Shown in pieces: positions 7,937-16,783 of a stretch of DNA of 35,071 nt. Numbering within the stretch: the first letter of the stretch is position 1; every line of letters begins with the position of its first letter. Origin of the DNA: Pedobacter sp. HMWF019. Lineage in GTDB: Bacteria; Bacteroidota; Bacteroidia; Sphingobacteriales; Sphingobacteriaceae. A program made the translations under genes and the position numbers. Below the pieces are notes generated by a model, which saw only the letters and a program-made list of their open reading frames with translations, did no database searches and had not been told where the DNA came from. The stretch is taken from positions 1 through 35,071 of the forward strand of contig NZ_QAIL01000050.1 in the NCBI RefSeq assembly GCF_003061025.1, written 5' to 3'.

Positions 7937-10900
7937 ATGAATTATTCTATGCTTTTAGCCCCACTGTGTAAAAAGCGGGGGCTAATTACCAAAACAATTT
8001 TAGTTATGAAACTAATTGTTTTCCTTATTGCCTTTACCTGTTTACAGGTTAGCGCAACAGGATACGCACAAAAAATATCTGTCACTAAGAAAAATGCTTC
8101 TTTGGAAGAAGTTCTAAGTGCCATAGAAAGCCAAAGCGGATATACCGTTCTGTTTAATACGAATGTTTTACAGAGAGCAAAAGCTGTAACCATTAATTTG
8201 AAGAACAGCTCTTTAACAGATGCTCTGGATGCTGTCTTTGCAGGCCAGATGCTTACCTATACCATAGACAACAAAAGCATTGTTGTTAAAAACAAAACAT
8301 TGTCTCTTGTAGATCAGGCTATCCAGTACTTTAAGGCCATTGATGTCAAAGGGGTAATATTGGACGAGGGAGGAGGACCTCTGCCAGGAGCAACCGTACA
8401 GGTTAAGGGGGCAAAAAAAATGGTATTTACCAATAACAAAGGTGAATTTACCTTGAATGATGTGGAAGAGGATGCAGTGCTTGTCATTTCATATGTAGGT
8501 TACCTACCCAAGGAACTCAAAGCCAGGAAGGATTTGGGGGCTATCGTTTTAAAAATGGCAGATGGACAGTTGGAGGAAGTTAATGTTGCGGTGGGTTATG
8601 GTGCGGTTAAAAAACGTGATTTGACCGGAGCCGTTTCTTTGGTAAATGTGGAAGAGATGCAAAAGCAACCGGCGTTTAGCCTTGATGTTGCTTTGGCTGG
8701 CCGCGCGCCGGGTGTGATGGTTGTCAAGTCGTCGGGAGCTCCGGGTGCAGATGCCTCTATCAGAATCCGTGGAGCATCTTCTGTATTTGGTGTAAATGAA
8801 CCGTTATATGTGATTGATGGTGTGCCAATTCAGATTGGACAAGGAAATGGAACGGATACCTATAGAAGTACGAAGTCATTTCAAATCTCCCCTCTGGCGG
8901 CTATCAATCCAGACGACATTGAACGCATAGATATTCTGAAGGATGCTTCGGGGACCGCTATCTATGGATCCAGAGGTGCCAATGGTGTTATTTTAGTGAC
9001 TACCAAAAAAGGAAAGGGTAAACCTACATTGACCTTAAGTTACCAGGGTATGGTGGATCGGTTTATCAAAGATTTTGATATGTTGAGTTCAGATGAGCTG
9101 TTTCAGGTAGCCACTCAAGCTTACAAGAATGCCGGAGCCACTTTTCCAACTGATTTTCTGCAGTACAAAGGTGTAAGCACCGATTGGCGTAAGCTGGTTA
9201 CACGGAATAGCTATTCCAATATGCTGAATTTGGGTTTGCGAGGTGGGATAGGTAATGGTCAAACCAATTACTCCTTTTCAGCCAGTATGAACAACCAGGC
9301 TGGTGTCATTAAAGGAAGTAATATTGATCGCTATAATATTCGCGGCAATATAGAATCAGAAGTAGTCAAACTGGTTAAAGCAGGCGCAAATATTAATTAT
9401 TCTAAAAACATCTCCAACGGAGCATCCAGCACCTATTACTATAATATCGCCAGTTACAGACCGGATATTCCGGTATTTGACAAAAATGGCAGATATGCAA
9501 CAACCATTGATAGTGTACAAGGAAACCCTGTGGCAAAAACACTTTATACAGACAAACTTACCGGAGATAATCTGCTTGCTTCCTTATTTGCTGAGGCAAG
9601 GCCATTTGAGTTTTTACGTTTAAGATCCACACTTTCTTATAATCAGACAGATAATGTTACCATCAATTATACACCGAGTTTCGATCCGTTTGAAATAAGA
9701 AATGGAAGAAAAGGAAGTCGTAAAGATAACTATTTGAAATTCAGCTCTTTGATTTTTGATAATACGGCTACGTTTGATAAATTTTTTGGAAAGCATTATG
9801 TGAATGCAATGGTCGGTGCTTCTTTTACTTCAGATAGAGGTACATCCTTGAAATTAGAGTCTGTCAATTTTCCCGATGACAATATACTGAATAACCTGGG
9901 CTCTGCCGGATCCATGCTAAGTTATGCATCAGGTGGGACCCTGAGTGGCTTGCAATCTTATTTCGCAAGGGCCAATTACAATTACAATGGGAAATATTAT
10001 TTCACTTTTACGGCACGTACAGATAAGTCTACTAAATTCGGGCCAAACAACCAATGGGCGTTTTTCCCATCAACAGCCTTTTCCTGGAGGATTTCAGAAG
10101 AGTCATTCCTGAAAAAATACAAATGGATATCAGATTTGAAAGTCAGGGCATCAACAGGCAAATCAGGTACGGCGAACCTGGGTGACTGGCTTTATAGGAC
10201 ATTCTTTTCTGCCGGAACATTCTATAATGGTCAAAATGGCGTAACAGTGGATGGGGTGCCTAACCCTAGCATTCGGTGGGAAACGACAAATCAGACAGAT
10301 CTGGGATTAGATTTTGCGTTTTTAGGCAATAGAATCCGCGGATCCGTGGATGTGTATCGTAAATATACAAAGGATCTGGAGTTACAGATTCCGATTCCAT
10401 TTGAAACGGGTTCCAGTAAGCAGACTGTCAATGTCGGAGACATTTCCAATAAAGGATTTGAATTTGTAATTGGCGGTGATGTGGTAAGCAAAGATAAATT
10501 TAAATATACCACCGATATTAATTTTAATATGAACCTCGGCCGCTTGGAAAAACTAAATGGAGGTTCAGCTACTGTATTGAGAGATCTTAAGGAAGGCGAT
10601 GCTTTAGGTAGTGTTTTTGGCTATCGGGTGGCAGGAATTTTCCAAACACAAGCCGAGATTACTGCACTGAATCAGGCTTCTCCTATTGGCCGGTATCAAT
10701 CGCTCAAGACCGCAGCTGGCGATTTTAAATTTGTAGATGTCAATGGAGATGGAACTATTTCAGACGCTGACAGAGTGAAATTAGGTAATGCCGAGCCAAA
10801 ATTCTTTGGCGGATGGAACCATGTCCTTCGTTATGGTGGATTGGAAGGTTCCTTTTTGTTCTATTTTGCCTGCGGTCAAAAACTACAAAATGGAGCAAAA

Positions 10901-11299
10901 GCCAGCGGAGGAATTTATTCCTCTAATGTAAACTATTACCGGTCAGTTTTGAATGGATGGTCTGAGGATAATAAAAATACGGATTTGCCAAGAAATGTGT
11001 ATGGTGATCCAAATCAAAATGGACGTGCATCTGATTACTTTATTCAGGACGGATCATTCCTGAAACTAAAAAACATCCAGGTAGCATATTATATCAATCC
11101 GGCTAAATGGATGAAACAACAAGTCAATCAAATCAAATTGTATGCCGGAGTAACTAATTTGTTTGTTTTGACCAAGTACGATGGCCCTGACCCGGAAATC
11201 GGTACATCAACAGGTTCCGGCCTTTTAGCGGGAGGATATGATGGTGGAGCTTATCCATCCACAAGAACATTTAATTTTGGCTTTAACATTACTTTCTAA
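7937..11299 (+). CDS. SusC-family TonB-dependent transporter with STN signalling domain
   Basis: An outer-membrane importer of 1120 residues. The signal peptide is unusually long (about 1-45): a charged stretch precedes the hydrophobic core MKLIVFLIAF, with cleavage after GYAQ. An STN domain (about 47-118) follows and should touch the FecR protein. Next come a carboxypeptidase-regulatory-like domain (about 137-205), a plug (about 225-355) with YVIDGVPI and ILKDASGTAIYGSRGANG, and a large beta-barrel ending NFGFNITF. An internal ATG at 8006 could start a shorter signal peptide, but the long form is common in this family. SusD starts one base after the stop. The substrate is unknown; no CAZyme is encoded nearby. 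Confidence 0.93.
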   Translation: MNYSMLLAPLCKKRGLITKTILVMKLIVFLIAFTCLQVSATGYAQKISVTKKNASLEEVLSAIESQSGYTVLFNTNVLQRAKAVTINLKNSSLTDALDAVFAGQMLTYTIDNKSIVVKNKTLSLVDQAIQYFKAIDVKGVILDEGGGPLPGATVQVKGAKKMVFTNNKGEFTLNDVEEDAVLVISYVGYLPKELKARKDLGAIVLKMADGQLEEVNVAVGYGAVKKRDLTGAVSLVNVEEMQKQPAFSLDVALAGRAPGVMVVKSSGAPGADASIRIRGASSVFGVNEPLYVIDGVPIQIGQGNGTDTYRSTKSFQISPLAAINPDDIERIDILKDASGTAIYGSRGANGVILVTTKKGKGKPTLTLSYQGMVDRFIKDFDMLSSDELFQVATQAYKNAGATFPTDFLQYKGVSTDWRKLVTRNSYSNMLNLGLRGGIGNGQTNYSFSASMNNQAGVIKGSNIDRYNIRGNIESEVVKLVKAGANINYSKNISNGASSTYYYNIASYRPDIPVFDKNGRYATTIDSVQGNPVAKTLYTDKLTGDNLLASLFAEARPFEFLRLRSTLSYNQTDNVTINYTPSFDPFEIRNGRKGSRKDNYLKFSSLIFDNTATFDKFFGKHYVNAMVGASFTSDRGTSLKLESVNFPDDNILNNLGSAGSMLSYASGGTLSGLQSYFARANYNYNGKYYFTFTARTDKSTKFGPNNQWAFFPSTAFSWRISEESFLKKYKWISDLKVRASTGKSGTANLGDWLYRTFFSAGTFYNGQNGVTVDGVPNPSIRWETTNQTDLGLDFAFLGNRIRGSVDVYRKYTKDLELQIPIPFETGSSKQTVNVGDISNKGFEFVIGGDVVSKDKFKYTTDINFNMNLGRLEKLNGGSATVLRDLKEGDALGSVFGYRVAGIFQTQAEITALNQASPIGRYQSLKTAAGDFKFVDVNGDGTISDADRVKLGNAEPKFFGGWNHVLRYGGLEGSFLFYFACGQKLQNGAKASGGIYSSNVNYYRSVLNGWSEDNKNTDLPRNVYGDPNQNGRASDYFIQDGSFLKLKNIQVAYYINPAKWMKQQVNQIKLYAGVTNLFVLTKYDGPDPEIGTSTGSGLLAGGYDGGAYPSTRTFNFGFNITF

Positions 11300-11300
11300 C

Positions 11301-12698
11301 ATGAAAAAGAGATATTTATCATATGCAATGGCATTTCTTTTTGCCTTATCGCTACAAGCATGTAGCCTTGTTGATGTGACCACTATTGAGCCCCCTTTCA
11401 AATTGAGTGAAGAAAACGTGATCACCGATATCCCGTCTGCTAACAAAGTTTTAACTGGAGCTTATGCACAACTACATTCCTTTAGCTTGATTGTTGATGA
11501 ACCCGGTGTTACAGGGTGTATGGGCATAAGTTTTGATGTCGGTAGTTCTGGCGGTCCTAGTTATCAGCAATTTGCAGACAACGATGTAAAACCTGATAAC
11601 TCAACACTCTCTGGGATTTATACAAGTTGGTACTATTTAGTTAACCTCAGCAGCCATGTCATTGAAAAAACCAGCCTTTTGTCTACCACTGATCCAAGGA
11701 AGAATGAGATTCTTGCTGAAGCCAGTTTTTTGAGGGCTTTAAGTCATTTTTCGATATTGAGATTATACGGACAGTTTTACGACATCGCTTCTCCCTACGG
11801 AATTGTTACCTGGGATGCACCAGCTAAAGATATTGTTCCAAAACCCCGATCTACGGTTAGCGAATCTTATGCTCAAATTGAGAAAGATTTAAAATTTGCC
11901 ATCGCAAACGCAGCACAGTATTCTACCGCAAAATTTGCCTCCAAGCAAGCGGCCAATATGCTGCTTGCCAAAGTATATCTCTACAAGAGGGATTATATTC
12001 AGGCTGCCCAATATGCCGCTGCAACTATCGATCAGAGAGGGAATGCGAAGCTGGAAGATAAATTTGCGGATGTTTTTACAAAATGGTTCAATTCAAAAGA
12101 AGCTTTACTGGCTCCTCCATTTGATGATAAAAATGAACGTAACAACAAAGCTTTTGCGTTCAGATCTTATGTGCTTCCAAAGAATTCTTACTTCCAGTTA
12201 TTAGCAGGTGATCCTAGACAAAGTGTTACGATTTATTTTACAGCGCCGCCGGGTAACCTGATCCGGAATGGTAAATTTAACAATACCTCGATTAATGGTC
12301 AGGCTTTAACTGCAAACACGGAGTATTACTTAAGGTTGTCGGAGGCTTATTTGATTTTAGCCGAAGCTTTAATCAGAAATGGAAACCCTGCTGATTTAGC
12401 TAAAGGCAGGGACATGATCAATGTAATCCGTGCCCGTGCTGGTGCAACTTTAATTCTATCTTCCGTCCAGACAAAAGCTGAATTGTTACAAGCTGTCTTG
12501 AAAGAAAAACAATTGGAATTAGGTTGTGAAAGTGGAGAAGAATGGTATGATTTAGTTCGGTTTTCGATTGAAGGAGATATCAATATCGTAAACTATAAGC
12601 CAAACCTAACCAGCAAAACCAGATACATCGTTCCTATTCCAATTGCCAGCATAAAAGCAGGAAATAACGTAGTTAAACAAAATCCAGGTTACGAATAG
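11301..12698 (+). CDS. SusD/RagB-family outer-membrane lipoprotein
   Basis: The surface-exposed binding partner of the preceding SusC, 465 residues. The start is taken at 11301, one base after the SusC stop, because it gives a clean lipoprotein signal (MKKRYLSYAM... with lipobox LSLQAC, lipidated C21). The same frame is open upstream to 11238, but only inside the SusC coding sequence. Helical SusD/TPR features include the segment around AEASFLRALSHFSILRLYG and the C-terminal LKEKQLELGCESGEEWYDLVRF, followed by the closing IVPIPI and QNPGYE motifs typical of the family. It is somewhat shorter than many SusD proteins (around 500-550 residues). It should hand ligand to the SusC pore. Confidence 0.9.
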   Translation: MKKRYLSYAMAFLFALSLQACSLVDVTTIEPPFKLSEENVITDIPSANKVLTGAYAQLHSFSLIVDEPGVTGCMGISFDVGSSGGPSYQQFADNDVKPDNSTLSGIYTSWYYLVNLSSHVIEKTSLLSTTDPRKNEILAEASFLRALSHFSILRLYGQFYDIASPYGIVTWDAPAKDIVPKPRSTVSESYAQIEKDLKFAIANAAQYSTAKFASKQAANMLLAKVYLYKRDYIQAAQYAAATIDQRGNAKLEDKFADVFTKWFNSKEALLAPPFDDKNERNNKAFAFRSYVLPKNSYFQLLAGDPRQSVTIYFTAPPGNLIRNGKFNNTSINGQALTANTEYYLRLSEAYLILAEALIRNGNPADLAKGRDMINVIRARAGATLILSSVQTKAELLQAVLKEKQLELGCESGEEWYDLVRFSIEGDINIVNYKPNLTSKTRYIVPIPIASIKAGNNVVKQNPGYE

Positions 12699-12727
12699 AT
12701 TAAAAAAATAATTAAAAAAATATTCTG

Positions 12728-13912
12728 ATGAAATCAATAATTACCTGTCTTTTCCTGTTTGTCGCGATAAGTCTGCAAGCACAGGAAGAAATCAATTTTA
12801 ATTCCAATTCCTCCTGTGCTGAAGCAAGGGAGAAATCTGTAAAAGAACACAAACTCATCTTTATAGATTGCTATACCTCCTGGTGCGGACCATGTAAATG
12901 GATGGAGAAAAACGTATTCATACAACCAGCTGTTTACAATTATTACAATACAAATTTTATTAACCTGAAGCTTGATATGGAAAAAGGAGAGGGGATTGAG
13001 ATGAAGAAAAAGTATAACGTCCAGTCTTATCCAACCTATCTGTTTGTGAATGATAAAGGGGAGATTATACATCGTACTGCTTCAAGAATGACTGCAGAAG
13101 AATTTCTTGCAGAAGCAAAACTGGCCAGCGATCCTAAGAAAAATTCGGCGGCTTTAAAAGCAAAATACGATAGCGGTACCCGTGATCTGCCCTTTCTGAT
13201 GGATTATTATCTGGTGTTGAAGAAATCTGACCGCGGTGCATCTGAAAAAATAGGTGCAGAGGTTACAGATAAGGTACAAGAGTCCAATTTAGCAACAGCT
13301 TTAGGATGGAAAATCATCAACAATCTGGCGAGGGCAAAAGATGACAAGCTTGGGGCCTGGTTTATGCAGCATAAAGATAAAATAACGGCTTATTCAACGG
13401 CAAAAGAACGCGATGCGCTCACCGACAGGCTCATCAGTAATTCACTGTATGGAAAGATGAGAAGCGGGGATGAAAAAGGTTTTTTCTCAGAACTGCAACA
13501 TTTTAAAGCATCTCCAGACCTAAACCGTCAAAAACAAGGGATTATGCTGGAGGCGGATTATTACCAGGAACAAAAGAATGTAACTGCTTACAATAAATTG
13601 ACTTCTGCAGCTTTAAATGGTTTGTTAAAAGATGATGCGGAGAAACTGAGCTTTCTTGCGCGCAGGGCTGATATGAAGGGAGACAGTAATGCTGCATTAC
13701 TTCCACAGGCTTATCTGATGGCGAAAAGAGCTATGGAGCTGGAGCCTGAAGAATACAGTACGGTGAGTACTTTTTCAAGAGTTTGTTTATCCATGAAGAA
13801 AAAAGAGGAAGGACTGATCGCAGCAAAGAAGGCACGCCAATTGGCTGATGCGGAGACTTCCAAGATTCAAAAGCTGGCGCAGAACGTTATTGATGAATTA
13901 AATCAACTATAG
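12728..13912 (+). CDS. secreted thioredoxin-fold protein
   Basis: A 394-residue periplasmic protein with a signal peptide (about 1-18, ending LQAQ). A thioredoxin domain spans about 20-130 with the catalytic pair C53-G-P-C56 in the SWCGPCKWMEKNVF segment and a cis-proline loop in VQSYPTYLF. The remaining roughly 260 residues are predicted helical and charged, with no motif I recognise (possibly TPR-like). It lies 29 bases after SusD on the same strand and ahead of a strong terminator, so it is the last gene of the sigma/FecR/SusC/SusD cassette. Electrons could come from the DsbD system at 1470-3627. It may reduce disulfides in the imported substrate or maintain the transporter; this is inference. 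Confidence 0.8.
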   Translation: MKSIITCLFLFVAISLQAQEEINFNSNSSCAEAREKSVKEHKLIFIDCYTSWCGPCKWMEKNVFIQPAVYNYYNTNFINLKLDMEKGEGIEMKKKYNVQSYPTYLFVNDKGEIIHRTASRMTAEEFLAEAKLASDPKKNSAALKAKYDSGTRDLPFLMDYYLVLKKSDRGASEKIGAEVTDKVQESNLATALGWKIINNLARAKDDKLGAWFMQHKDKITAYSTAKERDALTDRLISNSLYGKMRSGDEKGFFSELQHFKASPDLNRQKQGIMLEADYYQEQKNVTAYNKLTSAALNGLLKDDAEKLSFLARRADMKGDSNAALLPQAYLMAKRAMELEPEEYSTVSTFSRVCLSMKKKEEGLIAAKKARQLADAETSKIQKLAQNVIDELNQL

Positions 13913-13928
13913 TTCTGGTCATAAAAAT

Positions 13929-13966
13929 AAAGAGCCCTGTCCGCTACTTACCGGTCAGGGCTCTTT
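13929..13966. terminator. rho-independent terminator after the SusCD-thioredoxin cassette
   Basis: Stem AAAGAGCCCTG / CAGGGCTCTTT of 11 perfect pairs, extended inward after one mismatch by CCG/CGG pairs, around a short loop. T-rich bases follow. It lies 16 bases after the thioredoxin-fold gene. Confidence 0.85.
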
Positions 13967-14026
13967 GCTTTTAAAAAGGAATTTTTAACAGCGCAAGAAA
14001 CGGGTTAGTATTAGCTGTTGATTTTC

Positions 14027-14034
14027 TAATTTTG
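14027..14034 (+). promoter_or_regulatory. candidate -7 box directly ahead of the glycosylase gene
   Basis: TAATTTTG matches TAnnTTTG and ends four bases before the ATG at 14039. If it is used, transcription would start at or next to the start codon, giving a leaderless message. No clear -33 TTTG is present at the expected distance, so support is moderate. Confidence 0.35.
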
Positions 14035-14038
14035 CAGG

Positions 14039-14944
14039 ATGAGTTCTTCTGTCATTTTTGAATATCCTTTTCCTGAACAGTTTAGTTTCAAAGAATGTCT
14101 ATGGTTCCTAGACAGAAATTATGATGACTGCATGCATCAGCTTTCCCCTGATTCCGTTACCAAGGTTATAAAAGTGAACGGGAGGCCTTTTTTAATTAGG
14201 GTCAGTGCCATAAATTCTATACTACAGGTTCATCTTTTGGGAGACAGAGCTCTGGAAGAAGACCGTTCTGCAATAATCAGTTATGTGAAAAACTGGTTTG
14301 ATCTGGACAGGGATCTTTCTGATTTTTACAAATTGCTGCTCAAAGACAGCCAGCTTGATTATATGACCCAAGCCTATTTTGGTTTACGGCTGGTCAGTAT
14401 TCCTGATTTGTTTGAGGCCCTTTGCTGGGGAATCATAGGACAGCAGATTAATCTGACTTTTGCTTATAAATTGAAAAGAAAACTGGTGGAACAATATGCC
14501 GAGCCAATAGGCTTCGAAAATAAGTTTTATTATTCGTTTCCATCCAGCAGTGCATTGTCAAATGCTTCAATGGAAGATTTAAGGGCTATGCAGTTCTCCC
14601 AGAAAAAGGCCGAATACCTGATTGGGATTGCTACCGCCTTTGAAAAAGGAGAGATTTCTGAAGTAAAATTAAGGAACATGGCTTCGCTTAAAGACAAACA
14701 GGCAGCCCTCACCTCTATCCGGGGTATAGGCTTATGGACAGCAAATTATGCGCTGATGAAATCTTTTAGGGAACCTTCCTGCATTCCTTATGGCGATGCA
14801 GGCTTGATTAATGCCTTGCTCCGTCATGAAATCATTAGCCGAAAGGAAGAGGCACAGCATATGGATGCCTTTTTTAAGCCATATGAGGGATGGGAAAGTT
14901 ATCTGGTATTCTATTTATGGCGCAGTTTATCCGTGAATGTCTAA
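14039..14944 (+). CDS. DNA-3-methyladenine glycosylase II (AlkA-like, HhH-GPD superfamily)
   Basis: A 301-residue DNA repair enzyme that should excise alkylated purines such as 3-methyladenine. The HhH-GPD core spans about 120-290. FEALCWGIIGQQINLTFA (125-142) is the conserved first core helix. The helix-hairpin-helix is LTSIRGIGLWTANYALM (224-240). The catalytic aspartate is D253 in PYGDAGL. The N-terminal 110 residues match the AlkA-type accessory domain more than the shorter endonuclease III proteins. It lacks the four-cysteine iron-sulfur loop of MutY and Nth, which argues against those. It stands alone between a terminator and the ABC genes. No Ada-type domain or neighbouring alkylation-response gene is visible. 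Confidence 0.88.
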   Translation: MSSSVIFEYPFPEQFSFKECLWFLDRNYDDCMHQLSPDSVTKVIKVNGRPFLIRVSAINSILQVHLLGDRALEEDRSAIISYVKNWFDLDRDLSDFYKLLLKDSQLDYMTQAYFGLRLVSIPDLFEALCWGIIGQQINLTFAYKLKRKLVEQYAEPIGFENKFYYSFPSSSALSNASMEDLRAMQFSQKKAEYLIGIATAFEKGEISEVKLRNMASLKDKQAALTSIRGIGLWTANYALMKSFREPSCIPYGDAGLINALLRHEIISRKEEAQHMDAFFKPYEGWESYLVFYLWRSLSVNV

Positions 14945-15046
14945 CAGATCATGTAACGCTTATATATCAGCAAAAAGAAATATAGAAAATGTAAGAGAAA
15001 TCAAAGTAAATTTACCAGCAAAACTATAAGAAGTTACGCCAGCCCT

Positions 15047-16783
15047 ATGGAAGAAAAAAAGAAGGAAAAGAAAGCCAGCATATTCAGTCTGCTCATACCT
15101 TATAAGAAATTAATCTTTCTGCTGATATTCTTAGCGTTATTAAGTAATGGGATCAATCTATTGCTTCCTAAAATTATAGCAAGTGGAATTGACGCGTATA
15201 CAAATGGCACCTTCCAGCTTCGACCAGTTCTGGCAGGGTTTTCAGTAGCCATTATCCTGGTTTTTGTTTTTACCTATTTGCAAAGCATTGTCCAGACCTA
15301 TGCTTCCGAGCGGGTAGCTAAAGATCTCAGGACCCGGCTTTCTGATCAGATTTCGAGACAAAGTCATGCTTATATTGAAAAAGCCAATCCTTCCAAACTG
15401 TTGACCAATTTAACGGCCGATACAGATTCCATTAAAATGTTTGTGTCCCAGGCCATCGTATCTATCGCCTCGTCTATTTTCCTGATTGTAGGTGCCAGTA
15501 TTTTGTTACTCCTCCTTAACTGGAAGCTGGCATTGGTTATTATAGCAATTATCCCCATCATAGGAGGGGCTTTTTTTATGGTACTTCGTAAAGTTAAAGT
15601 ATTGTTCAAGAAAAGCCGGGAAGTGATTGACTGGCTGAATAAAGTCATTAATGAGAGTATTTTAGGCTCTTCACTCATCCGTGTCATTAATTCCCAACAG
15701 CTGGAGTACAATAAATTTTTGGATGCCAATACCCAGGCAAGAGACCTTGGATTGGGTATCCTGCGTTTGTTTGCTGGCTTGATCCCGGTTATCATCTTTG
15801 TAGCCAATATGGGCGGCCTTGCTATCCTGGCACTGGGAGGGCATTTTGTAATTCAGGGAACCATGTCTCTAGGAGAATTTGCAGCCTTCAACAGCTATCT
15901 TGCTTTGCTGATCTTTCCAATTCTTGTGATCGGGTTTATGAGCAATGTGATTGCCCAGGCTACGGCTTCCTATCAGCGGATAGAAACGGTTCTGAATACC
16001 GAAGAAGTTCCTGAAAGCGGTACGATTACAGAGGTATTGTCCGGAGCTGTAGAGATGAGAAATGTTTCCATTTCTTATGGCCAAAAGCCAGCTTTAAAAG
16101 GAATTTCCTTTAGCCTTAAGGCCGGCTCTAAAACTGCGGTTATCGGTCCAACGGCAGCAGGAAAAACTCAGCTGTTGTATATTCTCACCGGGTTAATTCC
16201 TCCTGAATCGGGAGAAGTCCTGTTCGATGGGCATCCTATCGAAGATTATCAGCAGGAAGCTTTTCACCAGCAGGTTGGTTTTGTTTTTCAGGATAGTATT
16301 ATGTTCAATCTGAGTATCCGGGAGAATATTGCGTTCAGTGATACGGTCACAGACGAATCGCTCGAAAAGGCTATCAAAACCGCTGAACTGAAAGAGTTTA
16401 TTAACGGCTTGCCAGATAAACTGAATACGATAATTTCAGAGCGGGGATCCAGCCTTTCCGGCGGACAGAAACAACGGATTATGCTGGCCAGGGCATTGGC
16501 TGTAAACCCTAAAGTATTACTGCTGGATGATTTTACCGCCAGAGTAGATACCAATACAGAACAAAGGATTTTGGCTAATGTGCAACAAAATTATCCGGGT
16601 TTGACCTTACTTTCCGTTACCCAGAAAATTGCTGCTGTAGAGCATTATGATAAAGTTATCGTATTGATGCAGGGCGAAATAATAGCAGAGGGAACACATG
16701 CGGAGCTGATGAAAAGCAGTCCGGAATATGTTCAGATCTACACTTCACAACAGAGTACCAGCAATTATGAATTACAATCTTAA
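15047..16783 (+). CDS. ABC exporter half-transporter, degenerate-site subunit
   Basis: A 578-residue type IV ABC exporter half: six transmembrane helices (about 20-305) followed by one nucleotide-binding domain (about 333-570). Walker A is GPTAAGKT (367-374) and the signature LSGGQ is intact (470-474). Walker B is LLLDD, so the catalytic glutamate is replaced by D495. The switch histidine is replaced by Q526 (SVTQK). This is the pattern of the degenerate-site subunit of heterodimeric exporters such as TM287/288. The partner gene overlaps its 3' end by 17 bases. Substrates of such pairs include drugs, lipids and peptides; nothing here picks one. An upstream gap of 102 bases holds no clear promoter. 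Confidence 0.9.
   Translation: MEEKKKEKKASIFSLLIPYKKLIFLLIFLALLSNGINLLLPKIIASGIDAYTNGTFQLRPVLAGFSVAIILVFVFTYLQSIVQTYASERVAKDLRTRLSDQISRQSHAYIEKANPSKLLTNLTADTDSIKMFVSQAIVSIASSIFLIVGASILLLLLNWKLALVIIAIIPIIGGAFFMVLRKVKVLFKKSREVIDWLNKVINESILGSSLIRVINSQQLEYNKFLDANTQARDLGLGILRLFAGLIPVIIFVANMGGLAILALGGHFVIQGTMSLGEFAAFNSYLALLIFPILVIGFMSNVIAQATASYQRIETVLNTEEVPESGTITEVLSGAVEMRNVSISYGQKPALKGISFSLKAGSKTAVIGPTAAGKTQLLYILTGLIPPESGEVLFDGHPIEDYQQEAFHQQVGFVFQDSIMFNLSIRENIAFSDTVTDESLEKAIKTAELKEFINGLPDKLNTIISERGSSLSGGQKQRIMLARALAVNPKVLLLDDFTARVDTNTEQRILANVQQNYPGLTLLSVTQKIAAVEHYDKVIVLMQGEIIAEGTHAELMKSSPEYVQIYTSQQSTSNYELQS

Noticed and set aside
11238..11300. Upstream in-frame start for the SusD gene at 11238
   Set aside because: It lies inside the SusC coding sequence and would bury the lipoprotein signal. 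The ATG at 11301, one base after the SusC stop, gives a proper lipobox.
16728..16766. Longer start for the second ABC gene
   Set aside because: It would increase the overlap to 56 bases without adding conserved sequence; 16767 is more likely, though not proven.
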